A stretch of 64,000 nt of DNA from Paramagnetospirillum magnetotacticum MS-1. GTDB lineage: Bacteria > Pseudomonadota > Alphaproteobacteria > Rhodospirillales > Magnetospirillaceae. The DNA lies in assembly GCF_000829825.1 (NCBI RefSeq), contig NZ_JXSL01000009.1, positions 1-64,000 of the forward strand. The letters run 5' to 3'. The notes beneath the pieces are model-generated. The model had not been told where the DNA came from. It saw only the letters and a list, made by a program, of their open reading frames with translations, and made no database searches. Each line of letters starts with the position of its first letter. Within the stretch, counting starts at the first letter, position 1. Shown here in pieces: positions 25,320-33,388 of this stretch. Made by a program: the position numbers and the translations under genes.

Positions 25320-26115
25320 AATCCCCCCTGGAAATAGAGGGATCGGAACGTAGAATTTTCTCGGTTCACGGAACGAGGAGATTCGAATGAAGAAGAGCCG
25401 ATTTACGGATGCCCAGATCATGGCGATCCTGCGCCAGGCGGAGGACGGCATTCCGGTGCTGAACCTGTGCCGCGAGCACCAGATGAGCAGCGCGACCTTT
25501 TACAAATGGCGGGCCAAGTACGGAGGCATGGACGCGTCCATGATCTCGGAGATGAAGGGCCTTGAGGATGAGAACCGGCGGCTGAAGAAGATGTTCGCCG
25601 AGCTCAACCAGGTGTGGTCCATGGATTTCATGGCTGACCGGCTGGAGGACGGGAGGGCCTTCAGGCTGCTCAACGTGCTCGACGACTTCAACCGCGAAGG
25701 GCTCGGCATCGAGGTGGATTTCTCGCTACCCGCCGAACGGGTCGTACGCATGCTGAACCGGATCATCGAATGGCGTGGCAGCCCCAAAGCCATTCGGGTC
25801 GATAACGGCCCGGAATACATCAGCGGCACGTTGATGAAATGGGCTGAAAAACGAGGGATTGCTCTCCAGCATATCCAGCCCGGCAAGCCCCAGCAGAACG
25901 CCTATGTGGAGCGCTACAACCGGACGGTCCGCCACGAATGGCTGGGCCAGTTCCTCTTCGAAACCATCCAGGAGGTGCAAGATCACGCCACGGATTGGCT
26001 ATGGACCTACAACAACGACAGACCCAATATGGCCATCGGCGGCATCACACCCGCCCAGAAACTGAAATTGGCCGCGTGAGTTCTATGTTCCAACCCCGTT
26101 AAAAACGGGGGGATT
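25320..26115 (+). mobile_element. IS3-family insertion sequence, copy 2, internally deleted
   Basis: 796 bases with imperfect terminal inverted repeats (AATCCCCCC at both ends, then related inner sequence ending GGAACGTAGAA or GGAACATAGAA). Compared with copy 1, about 395 bases are missing between the OrfA leucine zipper and the OrfB catalytic core. The flanks (GCGG left, ACCG right) do not form a target duplication, and each flank is a truncated gene. Confidence 0.85.
25387..26079 (+). CDS. In-frame OrfA-OrfB fusion transposase (deletion derivative)
   Basis: 230 residues: OrfA residues 1-73 (helix-turn-helix and half of the zipper) joined at [15 protein letters not shown] to the OrfB integrase core. 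The DDE residues are all kept: [23 protein letters not shown] and [15 protein letters not shown]. The HTH_21 region of OrfB is lost, and the frameshift is no longer needed. Whether this short fusion is active is unknown; it could act as a transposase, an inhibitor, or be inert. Confidence 0.85.
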   Translation: MKKSRFTDAQIMAILRQAEDGIPVLNLCREHQMSSATFYKWRAKYGGMDASMISEMKGLEDENRRLKKMFAELNQVWSMDFMADRLEDGRAFRLLNVLDDFNREGLGIEVDFSLPAERVVRMLNRIIEWRGSPKAIRVDNGPEYISGTLMKWAEKRGIALQHIQPGKPQQNAYVERYNRTVRHEWLGQFLFETIQEVQDHATDWLWTYNNDRPNMAIGGITPAQKLKLAA

Positions 26116-26872
26116 ACCGAGAGAGTTGAGCCTGGAAGCCCCCCAGCGAGGCAATCAGGGATTGGTGTGCCTGCTTATGAGCGACGGCGAAGGGAAAGCC
26201 AACGGCGGCTTGCAGGTCCTCTTCTCGCGAGAAATGGGATTGGGTATAGGCCTGCAGCTTTATGAGGGTCGCATCCAAATACGCATGCCCAACAGCTTCA
26301 GAGGTTCCCAAGATAAAGTCGTTGATCAACTCAATCAGGTGATGATGGTCGTCATCAATGACCCCGTTATCGATGGACAGGTTATAAAGCACGTCGCTGC
26401 CGATCGTTCTTACTGCCGCCCCCTTGTCGGCACCATCCATGGGCGTCATGTCTTTCGCCATGGCGGCGATCTCAGTGCGATAGGCGACCATGTGAATGTC
26501 AGACTTGAGAATGTGGTCGATCAACCAGCTATGCAGCAGTTTACCGAGTTCGTTACTCACCGCCCGCACCGCCTCGGCTTCCTTGGCGTGGAAGAACCGC
26601 ACTGCGACCTCGCCGAGGCTGGCGACCAATTGCCGATGCTCATCGGTCTGTTGTTCGGCATAGCAGAAACCAATCCGGCGCTGTAGTTCGCTCTCCCGCC
26701 AGAAATGAGAGCGGGCATAATGTTCAAGGTCAGCAATAACCCTAGCCAGTTCAGCCTTTCCCGCACTTTCCTTTAGCCTGATGAAGGTGGAGCAAAGGTC
26801 GATCAACACCCGATGGTCCTGGTCGATGATGCCCTTGTCAATCGCAAGGCGATCATTCCACTCTATCGCCAT
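26114..26872 (-). CDS. Tandem bacteriohemerythrin, second domain truncated by IS
   Basis: 252 residues with two hemerythrin domains. Domain 1 (1-135) is complete: DQDHRVLIDLCSTF, HFWRESELQ, DEHRQLVAS, HSWLIDHILKSD. Domain 2 (about 150-252) has DDDHHHLIELINDF, HFSREEDLQ and AHKQAHQSLIASL, then ends: the last helix with the final His-x-x-x-Asp ligands is missing. The stop codon TAA is made by the terminal bases of the IS. O2-binding by domain 1 is expected; domain 2 is probably defective. Confidence 0.85.
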   Translation of the reverse strand: MAIEWNDRLAIDKGIIDQDHRVLIDLCSTFIRLKESAGKAELARVIADLEHYARSHFWRESELQRRIGFCYAEQQTDEHRQLVASLGEVAVRFFHAKEAEAVRAVSNELGKLLHSWLIDHILKSDIHMVAYRTEIAAMAKDMTPMDGADKGAAVRTIGSDVLYNLSIDNGVIDDDHHHLIELINDFILGTSEAVGHAYLDATLIKLQAYTQSHFSREEDLQAAVGFPFAVAHKQAHQSLIASLGGFQAQLSR

Positions 26873-26971
26873 GACGCGCTCCCTTAGTCACATCTTGGGG
26901 TTCTGTTGCCTCGAGTCAACGCCGGGCTGTCGCCTGTGTCAAACGGGAAGTGCGCGACGTGGGCGGGGTCA

Positions 26972-27001
26972 GCCGCTGGTTTGAATCCAGCCGGTTGCGC
27001 C
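26972..27001 (+). other. Right attachment-site remnant (3' end of tRNA-Arg)
   Basis: GCCGCTGGTTTGAATCCAGC then CGGTTGCGCC repeats the last part of the tRNA at 19041-19117 with one mismatch. It marks the right edge of the phage-like element. Bases 26873-26971 and 27002-27245 hold no gene that I can see. Confidence 0.7.
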
Positions 27002-27245
27002 GATGTGCTGGGGGTATGGATGTGATCAGAGCGAATGGCTCAAGGGTGCCACTACCGGAAAGAACGTCGGCCAGAAACCCATCCCCATGACATATGTCAA
27101 ACTTCGTGACATTTGGGTCGTGTCAGTCGTCCGCAGCTTGGCTTACTCTATTTCCAATGGCAGGAAGATGCGTGCCATAGGTATAGGGCTCGGGTGGCTA
27201 TAGATCGGTCCTTTGGGGCAATTTGGTTCACTTTGAGGGCAATGA

Positions 27246-29054
27246 ATGCTCAAACTTGACGTAGGCACGATGGCTTTCTCGTCCGCCATAGCGTCCTTGG
27301 CGGCAGCGATCATCATTATATCCTATGCCAGTCCTAGCCGCAGCCTCCGGCATTGGGGCCTGTTTTCGCTTTCTGCCGCCGCTTATGGGATTGGCGTAAT
27401 CGCTATTGTCCATAGAGGTGTCCTGCCGCCCATGCTGGCAATCATCGGCGGAAACTTCATGGTGATGGTGTCTGCACTGGCGCTCCATGCCGGAACCAGC
27501 GGAATCTTTGGTCGCTTTGATCGCCGGTTCATTGCCGTTTATGTTTTATTTATGCTTCTGTATCTAGCTGGGTACACATACTATTACGCAGCTGAAGATA
27601 ACATCAATGCGCGAATAGCAGTCATATCCCTGCTTCGTATTCCGGTTTTTTTTCACGTATCCGTCATCATCCACCGCTACCGCCAGCGCCATGCTTCCCA
27701 AGGAGCGATGATGCTTGAGGTGGTGGCTGGTGTTTGGGCTGCACTGCTAATACCACGCAGCATCGGTGCCTTGTATATTGAGGGGCCTATCCGTGAGTTT
27801 GTCGGGCTCGTCGGATTTCAAGCAGCCTATTTTGCCGCGTCTGGGCTGGGCAATGTGCTGGTCGCCGTCGGGTTGCTGCGAATGGAATCGGATACAGAAG
27901 TTGCCCGGTTGGGCAAAATGGTTGAAGAGAAAACTGAGGAGTTGGAACGTCAGCTCTTTGATCACACCCAAAAAGAGATCTTGATCCGAAGCATACTCAA
28001 TGCGTCCGCAGACGCAGTCATGCTATTTCAGCCTGATGGAACGTTACTGGCGGTCAATGACGTCATGGCGGATCGCTTTGGCTGCGCGGCAGAACAGTTA
28101 GTCGGAACGTCCTTGTGGGATCTTTTCCCGCCTGATGTTGCGGAAAGCCGACGCCGGGCAAGCCTAGCGGTTCTAGAAAACGGTGTTCCCAACCATATCC
28201 TAGATCACAGAGGCTCCAGCTACTTTGACAACAGCATATATCCCGTAGCAGGTCCTGACGGCAGGGCAGATAGGCTTGCTGTTTTTTCTCGTGATATCAC
28301 CGATAAGGTGAATTCTGAAGCCAAGATAGCTACCTATATTACCGAGGTGGAGCGCTCAAACGCTGAACTGGAGCAGTTTGCCTACGTCGCGAGCCACGAT
28401 CTCCGTGAACCCCTGCGCATGATCAGCAGCTACCTGTCCTTGCTAGAGAGGCGCTACGGTGATCGTCTCGACGGTGATGGCTTAGAGTTCATTGGCTTCG
28501 CCCGCGACGGCGCCAAGCGTATGGACCTGCTTGTGCTTGATTTACTCGATCTGTCCCGTATCGAGCGCAAGGGCGACCCAATCGTTCCCATGCCGATTAT
28601 GCCTTCGGTGCAATTGGCCCTCACCAATCTGGGGATGACGATCAAGGACAACTCGGCGACCATAACCACCGACGACGTAATCTATCCCTCCTGGGTGTTA
28701 GGCGATCCCACTCAAATCATGAGACTTTTCCAGAACCTGATCGGCAACTCGCTCAAATACCGAAAGCCTGACTCTGACCCCGTTATTCAAATTGGTGGTC
28801 GCCCCCTAGATGGTTATTGGCAGTTCAGTATTGGCGACAACGGCATAGGCATTGCCTCGGAGTATTTTGAGCGCGTCTTTGGCATTTTCCAGCGCCTCCA
28901 CACGAGAGAGAAATACGATGGAACAGGCATTGGGCTGGCGGTTTGCAAGAAGATCATTGAGCGTCATCGCGGGCGTATCTGGGTGGAGTCAATACCCGGT
29001 GAAGGATCAACGTTCCACTTCACACTGCCATGTGCACCATGCCCAGGAGAATAA
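27246..29054 (+). CDS. Membrane PAS histidine kinase
   Basis: 602 residues. About seven hydrophobic helices in residues 8-212 form an integral-membrane sensor, a short coiled coil follows, then a PAS domain (about 248-355; ILNASADAVMLFQPDG), HisKA with the phospho-accepting His near 384 (VASHDLREPLRM), and HATPase_c (NLIGNSLKYRK, DNGIGIASEYFERVFGIFQR, GTGIGLAVCKKI). No receiver domain and no adjacent response regulator. The last 350 residues closely resemble the kinase at 33389-35437. GTTGGG-type promoter elements are not evident. Confidence 0.9.
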   Translation: MLKLDVGTMAFSSAIASLAAAIIIISYASPSRSLRHWGLFSLSAAAYGIGVIAIVHRGVLPPMLAIIGGNFMVMVSALALHAGTSGIFGRFDRRFIAVYVLFMLLYLAGYTYYYAAEDNINARIAVISLLRIPVFFHVSVIIHRYRQRHASQGAMMLEVVAGVWAALLIPRSIGALYIEGPIREFVGLVGFQAAYFAASGLGNVLVAVGLLRMESDTEVARLGKMVEEKTEELERQLFDHTQKEILIRSILNASADAVMLFQPDGTLLAVNDVMADRFGCAAEQLVGTSLWDLFPPDVAESRRRASLAVLENGVPNHILDHRGSSYFDNSIYPVAGPDGRADRLAVFSRDITDKVNSEAKIATYITEVERSNAELEQFAYVASHDLREPLRMISSYLSLLERRYGDRLDGDGLEFIGFARDGAKRMDLLVLDLLDLSRIERKGDPIVPMPIMPSVQLALTNLGMTIKDNSATITTDDVIYPSWVLGDPTQIMRLFQNLIGNSLKYRKPDSDPVIQIGGRPLDGYWQFSIGDNGIGIASEYFERVFGIFQRLHTREKYDGTGIGLAVCKKIIERHRGRIWVESIPGEGSTFHFTLPCAPCPGE

Positions 29055-29292
29055 CCGAGTTGGGTCAGGTGGAGCCGACCAACCCCAGCGCCGCATCCGA
29101 CTGCTGCCCCAATCTGATACCAGCCCTTCAGACCGAAGTTTGGCTGCACCCCACGCAACATGAGACACACCGCCGCCCCACTCCCGAGACCCGTGGCAGG
29201 TTTTGGATATCATCTGCTGTCACACCGCTGCTGCCGGTGATCGGATCGTCTCTGGCGACGTCCAGGATGGGAATGGAGGTGGTGTGGGCGGG

Positions 29293-29433
29293 TTGATGCA
29301 TCAATGCATCACATTCCAACCGAGATAACTTCACCGTTTCATGCACAGGCGGGGAAGAAAGGGTGAAGAAGTGGGAAGTTCACAGACGCCCCCGCTCCAG
29401 TCTGGCATTGCCATTGATGGATTGATGCATCTA
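29293..29433. promoter_or_regulatory. Palindrome-bounded promoter segment (M3)
   Basis: TTGATGCATCAA at 29293-29304 and TTGATGCATCTA at 29422-29433 bracket the conserved segment, the second lying between the inferred -35 TTGCCA and -10 TATCCT of the 201-residue gene that starts at 29444. Confidence 0.5.
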
Positions 29434-29443
29434 TCCTGCGCTT

Positions 29444-30049
29444 ATGCCCAAGCCCAAGAAACGTGATGCAGCATATTGGCGTGGTCGCCTAGAACGCGAC
29501 CAGCCTTCCTTCTATGCCGACCTGATCGCAGGGACGTATACGAGCGTGCGTGCCGCATGCGCCGCCGCCGGGTTGATACAACTACCCAACCGCCTCGATG
29601 CGCTGAAACGTGAGTGGCGCAAAGCTGATGCCGTCGAGCGAGATGGCTTTCGGGTATTTCTGGAAGCCGAGTTTGGGATGACCATCGTACCTTTGCCGCC
29701 TCCAACCACTTCCGCACCATCTCATTCATCTGGTGGTCGATCTGTGGCTCCGCCGCCGTCTCCAGCATCAGCCATAACACCAAAGCCGTCTGTTTCCACA
29801 TCTGATGGAAAGCTAACCATCGACGGAAAAAAACGCATCATCGCTATGATGAACGCAAAAGGTTACGTCAAAAAAGGTGGTGCGTTAAAAACTGCGCCGT
29901 TGATGCGTGCGCTGGGCGTTTCAAATGTGTTAGACACGAGTATTGGAAGGGCAATATCTCGATCAACACATCTTGAGCCGGAAATAATCATTGCTCTAGA
30001 TGAATTTTTAGCGCTTCACGAATGCTCAATGAGCGACTTTACGGCGTAA
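29444..30049 (+). CDS. Module protein, 201 residues, function unknown (copy 3)
   Basis: Same protein as 1511-2116, residue for residue, in the opposite orientation; DNA differs at very few positions. Such identity over 600 bases in inverted copies 28 kb apart means recent duplication or gene conversion, and provides a substrate for inversion of the intervening DNA. Leaderless layout as in copy 1. Confidence 0.75.
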   Translation: MPKPKKRDAAYWRGRLERDQPSFYADLIAGTYTSVRAACAAAGLIQLPNRLDALKREWRKADAVERDGFRVFLEAEFGMTIVPLPPPTTSAPSHSSGGRSVAPPPSPASAITPKPSVSTSDGKLTIDGKKRIIAMMNAKGYVKKGGALKTAPLMRALGVSNVLDTSIGRAISRSTHLEPEIIIALDEFLALHECSMSDFTA

Positions 30050-30117
30050 AATCCGCCTTATGATGACGTCTTCGATGTTTTGAATGCTTTAAAATGCCTT
30101 ACGGCAAAATCAAACAT

Positions 30118-30315
30118 CTAATCTGGCGTCATTTTGAGTCTTGATAACCAAATCGCCTTCATCAAGAGATGCATTGCGTCTACAAGAGTGGTTTTCAAAA
30201 CCAGTTTGCGATGGATGAGGCTCAATTTCTCCCTATCATCTGGCAATAGGTGGATATCGATCACGTTGACGACCTCATCATCCTTTCCATGACCGATAAT
30301 CGAACCAAAGCCCAC
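30118..30315 (-). CDS. Small conserved module ORF, 65 residues
   Basis: Third copy of the small ORF. GTG start in GAGGTGGGC. Conserved core GHGKDDEVVNVIDIHLLPDD; the C-terminus runs 15-20 codons longer than in the other copies because their stop is absent. Unknown function. Confidence 0.4.
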   Translation of the reverse strand: MGFGSIIGHGKDDEVVNVIDIHLLPDDREKLSLIHRKLVLKTTLVDAMHLLMKAIWLSRLKMTPD

Positions 30316-30403
30316 CTCAGACCGCCGCCGTCATCGTGAACGTCACCAGCCCCATACAGGGCTCCTCAATGCGGGCTTTAGTCCGAGCCTTTTTAACGCG
30401 ATT

Positions 30404-30489
30404 ATGGCTCGGTGACGGTCCACGCGTCTCAGTTGGGCGTCGGCAGCGGGTTCACCAAGATCGACGAGGTTCTAATCCAGACAGGTTGA
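30404..30489 (+). pseudogene. 3' remnant of the 70-residue module gene
   Basis: Codes for YGSVTVHASQLGVGSGFTKI followed by DEVLIQTG-stop, the last 28 residues of the product of 8707-8919. The 5' part is replaced by module DNA at the deletion junction (about 30403). Confidence 0.75.
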
Positions 30490-30500
30490 TGCATCAACCT
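30483..30500. promoter_or_regulatory. 18-bp perfect palindrome
   Basis: AGGTTGATGCATCAACCT, the longest version of the module palindrome, again between the ends of the convergent 70-residue gene and integrase and supplying both TGA stops. Confidence 0.6.
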
Positions 30501-30835
30501 AATCGTAGCGCCAAATCCTCGGCCCGCAGGTGGGTGTACCGCTTCAACATGGTCAGGGTCTTGTGACCGCTGATGGCAGACACCTCCATCACATCCAGCC
30601 CCTTCTCGAACAATCGCGACACGCCTTCATGACGCAGGTCATGGAAGTTGATGTTCTCCAGACCGATGCGGTTCCGCAGGCGATCCCATGCAAGACGGAC
30701 GGCGTTCTCGGACACCATAAAGACTTTCTCTGGATCACGATCAGGTTGTTGCATCAACCCTGATAGCGTCTCCACCGCCCTGGTGGACAGCGGCACGTCG
30801 CGGCTCGATCCATTCTTCGTCATGGACAGGTGGGC
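30494..30835 (-). pseudogene. Integrase C-terminal fragment (second integrase)
   Basis: About 112 codons nearly identical to the last third of the integrase at 7710-8702 (AHLSMTKNGSSRDVPLSTRA, HDLRHEGVSRLF, RYTHLRAEDLALRLG). It lacks the first catalytic Arg and all N-terminal domains. Identity to the intact gene stops abruptly near 30835, where unrelated DNA with a recombinase-like gene begins. Confidence 0.85.
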
Positions 30836-30849
30836 AGTCGGCACGTGAA

Positions 30850-31353
30850 TTGGACGGCATCCTGGTGGTCTCCGACGTTTTCAAGTTCCTCGGACTCATA
30901 GGAGACAAGAACAAGGCGATTGCCACGTATGCTCGGCTTACCAGCCTGGGAGTAACCGTCATCGACGGGAAGTTGGGGCTGGATGTGCTGAAAATTCCGA
31001 CCGACGCACGCCAATTCATGATCGCGGGAGCTGTCGCATCTAAGGTCGCCAGGAGAATCAATCGCTCTGACCAGCCTGCCACCGGGAATGAGCCAACGGA
31101 TCACGCTGTCGCGGCGGCCAAAAAAGCTCGCACCCGTCATGCTGATGAGTTTGCCAAGAGGATGGCGCCGACCCTCGCCTCGATCCGGGATGAGCTGGGC
31201 GACGGCGCGTCCCATGGCGCAATCGCACGAAGATTGAACGAACTGGGACATGGCACATCGCGAGGCGGTTTGGTCAAGTGGCAGGCAACGACGGTCATGA
31301 GGCTGCTTGAGCGTCTCGAAATGCTCGCGGGCGGGTCTGGTGAGGGCGATTGA
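30850..31353 (+). CDS. Serine-recombinase-like protein, probably a 5'-truncated fragment
   Basis: 167 residues from a TTG; the frame is open back to the junction at about 30835. Residues about 105-160 (ASIRDELGDGASHGAIARRL, NELGHGTSRGGLVKWQATTV, MRLLERL) match the C-terminal helix-turn-helix of resolvase/invertase-type recombinases. The N-terminal part has no catalytic Ser motif. Most likely the tail of a recombinase gene cut by the same rearrangement that cut the neighbouring integrase. Confidence 0.5.
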   Translation: MDGILVVSDVFKFLGLIGDKNKAIATYARLTSLGVTVIDGKLGLDVLKIPTDARQFMIAGAVASKVARRINRSDQPATGNEPTDHAVAAAKKARTRHADEFAKRMAPTLASIRDELGDGASHGAIARRLNELGHGTSRGGLVKWQATTVMRLLERLEMLAGGSGEGD

Positions 31354-32244
31354 CGATCGTTAGCTATCTCGTCGGTGAGGTGCTACAGGAACAAACCGGG
31401 GATGGTTCTTCTCCCCCCTGAGCGCCAAGCTAGGGTCGGCGCTCAAGGGAGGTGTCACCGTTCGACGGTTGCGCATAAGAACCCAGCATCAGTCACGAAT
31501 CAGACCGAGCAGCCGGCGGGACTCCGAAGTTCCGGCATCAGGTTCCGATCCCGTCCCGAGGGACAGTCCGGTCGCGTTCGGGAGAACGCACACCCCCAGC
31601 CAGCTATGCGCCGACAGGCTGGAGGCCATGGGCACGGCAATTCCGCAACCCATATCCTTTTACCCCCCGCCATCAGCGGGGTGTCTCGTTGCCATCGTCT
31701 CTCGACGGGATAGGCCGGTGAGCAGTCAGGGCGCGCTGTGACGAACTTCGTTCCATCGTTCTTGGCGACGCGACGACTAATCCCTTCGCCTGCGGCTGGC
31801 TGATACGCCCGGTCATGATCCCAGGTCGCCTTTGTAAACGGGGCCGCTATGTAGACCAGCGGATCGTTCGCCGATCTTGTGAGAACTACTCGGGCGGTCC
31901 GTTTACAAGGATAAATCCTCTGGCGCGGCCATGACGCTTTCATCTCAAGCATGTTAATTTTACTTCTTCCGCCGAATCGGAGCAACATCGGCGATATTTT
32001 TCTTCGGCTAGTGGTCATTGTGTGGCTCTATTGCCACATCTTCCATGAGCTATACTCTGGCGGAACCAACTGTCCGCACCCTCCTCAGGGCATTACAGAG
32101 CGAGTGTTTTGATGAAGATGTAATGATTCGGCTGTGCAAGGAGGATGGTAAAAGGCCGTCGGATCAGCCGCCACCAGGGCCGGACACTCTTGAATTTTCT
32201 AGGACTTCGACCTCCCAGCGGAGTGGGCTGCCCAGAAAACAGAA
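31354..32244. other. Mosaic stretch without a supported gene
   Basis: Contains a hairpin at about 31418-31451 (TGAGCGCC/GGCGCTCA), a small one at 31668-31684 (CCCCGC/GCGGGG), and a segment (32155-32213) shared with 9059-9118. A frame starting at ATG 32048 (MSYTLAEPTVRTLLRALQSE, CFDEDVMIRLCKEDG) could be a small gene, but it runs into shared module DNA and has no clear ribosome-binding site. Other long frames look like chance. Confidence 0.35.
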
Positions 32245-32274
32245 CGCCCCGCCATCGGTCAGGATGGCAGGGCG
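32245..32274 (-). terminator. Terminator after the third integrase fragment
   Basis: Stem CGCCCCGCCATC/GATGGCAGGGCG (one bulge or mismatch) with a 6-base loop, followed in the minus direction by TTCTGTTTTCTGG. It lies about 33 bases past the integrase stop. Confidence 0.75.
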
Positions 32275-32307
32275 ATTCGGGGCGCTGGAAACTTGGTCAG
32301 GTCGGGA

Positions 32308-32745
32308 TCACCCCAGGCGCTGGGCCAAGTCTTCGGCTCGCAGATGGGTGTAGCGTCGCAGCATGGACAGGGTCTTGTGACCGGAGATGGTCGCGACCTC
32401 CATCATGTCGAAGCCCTTCTCGAAAAGACGTGAGACGCCCTCGTGACGCAGGTCATGGAAGTTGATGTCGGGGATACCAGCGCGGATGCGCAGTCGGTTC
32501 CAAGCGAGACGAACCGCGTTGGGGCTGACATTGAACACCACCTCGGGGTGGCGGTCGCTGGCGGCATAGAGTCCGCGCAGGGTTTCGACCGCGAGCGTGG
32601 ACAGCGGGACATCCCGAGGGCTGCCGTTCTTGGTCATCGACAGATGAACAACCCGTCGGTCCAGGTCGATGTCTGCCCATCGCATGGACAGTTGCTCGCC
32701 CCGACGCATCCCGGTTTCGATCGCGAGAATGATCATCGGCTTGAG
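32308..32745 (-). pseudogene. Integrase C-terminal fragment (third integrase, diverged)
   Basis: About 142 codons with the whole catalytic half: TGMRRGEQLSMRWADIDLDR, HDLRHEGVSRLF, SGHKTLSMLRRYTHL. About three quarters identical to the intact integrase, so it is an older relative. The N-terminal coding part is found 450 bases further on, at 33197-33310, separated by a membrane protein ORF on the other strand. Confidence 0.82.
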
Positions 32746-32820
32746 CCACTGGATATCCGTGCAGATTACGTCCTATTGTATGCCAGCGTTTCCCAGGGCC
32801 CCCTTCTGCCGACATCCGTG

Positions 32821-33180
32821 ATGTTCAGTGGCATCGCATGGTTGGCGTTCGGTCTGGCGATCGTCCAAGCAGGGCGCTGGCTCGAACGGGGTGATGGCAT
32901 TGGATTGGCATTTGGAAAGCTGCTGCAGGTGCTGGGGATTGTGGCCGTGGCCCTGATGCTGGCGACCTTCCCATCGACCTATTTTTCATACCAGTCCGAC
33001 AGTTCTGCAGTCCTCTATGCCGGTCTCGTCGTCGTCATCGGTGGCTTCATATTCTTGGCTGGAATGGGTCTGGTGTTAACGGGCACGCTGCTAAAGCGTG
33101 GCGCAAGCAAAAAGGCCGTAATTCCAGCCGCCCTGGCAACTGGGGTGCTGGTCATGGTTTGTTTGCGAATCATCAATTGA
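32821..33180 (+). CDS. Small membrane protein inserted in the integrase gene
   Basis: 119 residues with three or four hydrophobic helices (SGIAWLAFGLAIVQAG, LLQVLGIVAVALML, VLYAGLVVVIGGFIFLAGMG, AALATGVLVMVCL). No family recognised. The frame is open upstream to about 32760 and could be a 5'-truncated gene (LLYASVSQGPLLPTSV precedes the ATG). It lies exactly where the middle of an integrase gene has been replaced. Confidence 0.5.
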   Translation: MFSGIAWLAFGLAIVQAGRWLERGDGIGLAFGKLLQVLGIVAVALMLATFPSTYFSYQSDSSAVLYAGLVVVIGGFIFLAGMGLVLTGTLLKRGASKKAVIPAALATGVLVMVCLRIIN

Positions 33181-33196
33181 TGGTTTCGCCGCCCGG

Positions 33197-33310
33197 CTCC
33201 GTAACACGCCACGCCGATCAACCTCGGCTTCCAGATCACGCGCCCACTTCTCGGCATCGGTCTTCTTGTCGAAGGACTTGGACCTCGGCGCGGCACCCTT
33301 CCGCCCCTAC
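33197..33310 (-). pseudogene. Integrase N-terminal fragment
   Basis: Reverse complement matches codons about 13-45 of the intact integrase (APRSKSFDKKTDAEKWARDL, EAEVDR) at near identity, then departs. Together with 32308-32745 it is the other end of a gene whose middle (about 120 codons) was lost. Confidence 0.75.
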
Positions 33311-33388
33311 CGGCTGCGCCGTGTGCCGGGAGTGTGGCGGGTGATAGGAGCGATTGGCTCGTGTGATCCAAGTTCGGCCATGCGCGGA

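Larger units (their letters stand above)
19118..27001. mobile_element. Phage-satellite-like integrated element, rearranged
   Basis: Bounded by tRNA-Arg 3' repeats. Minus-strand genes in transcription order: integrase (5' truncated), AlpA-like regulator, replication initiator with internal iterons, coiled-coil protein, XkdF-like protein, small-terminase-like protein, lipoprotein. No portal, major capsid, tail or lysis genes are present, which points to a satellite or a remnant rather than a full prophage. The right part (25320-26872) was altered by IS insertion and carries a hemerythrin gene. Confidence 0.65.
29130..30403. repeat. Integrative module, inverted partial copy M3
   Basis: Reverse complement of 11070-12475 (M2) and 1160-2375 (M1). 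The 200-residue gene matches M1 exactly at protein level, while the outer end (29130-29290) matches M2 better. At 30404 the sequence jumps to the 3' part of the 70-residue gene, so everything between that gene and the small ORF has been deleted. Bases 29055-29443 hold the module end and promoter segment only. Confidence 0.8.

Noticed and set aside
31500-32018. 172-codon minus-strand frame in the mosaic region
   Set aside because: Composition is not protein-like (many Arg, Pro and Trp), no start signal, no family match; probably chance in GC-rich DNA.
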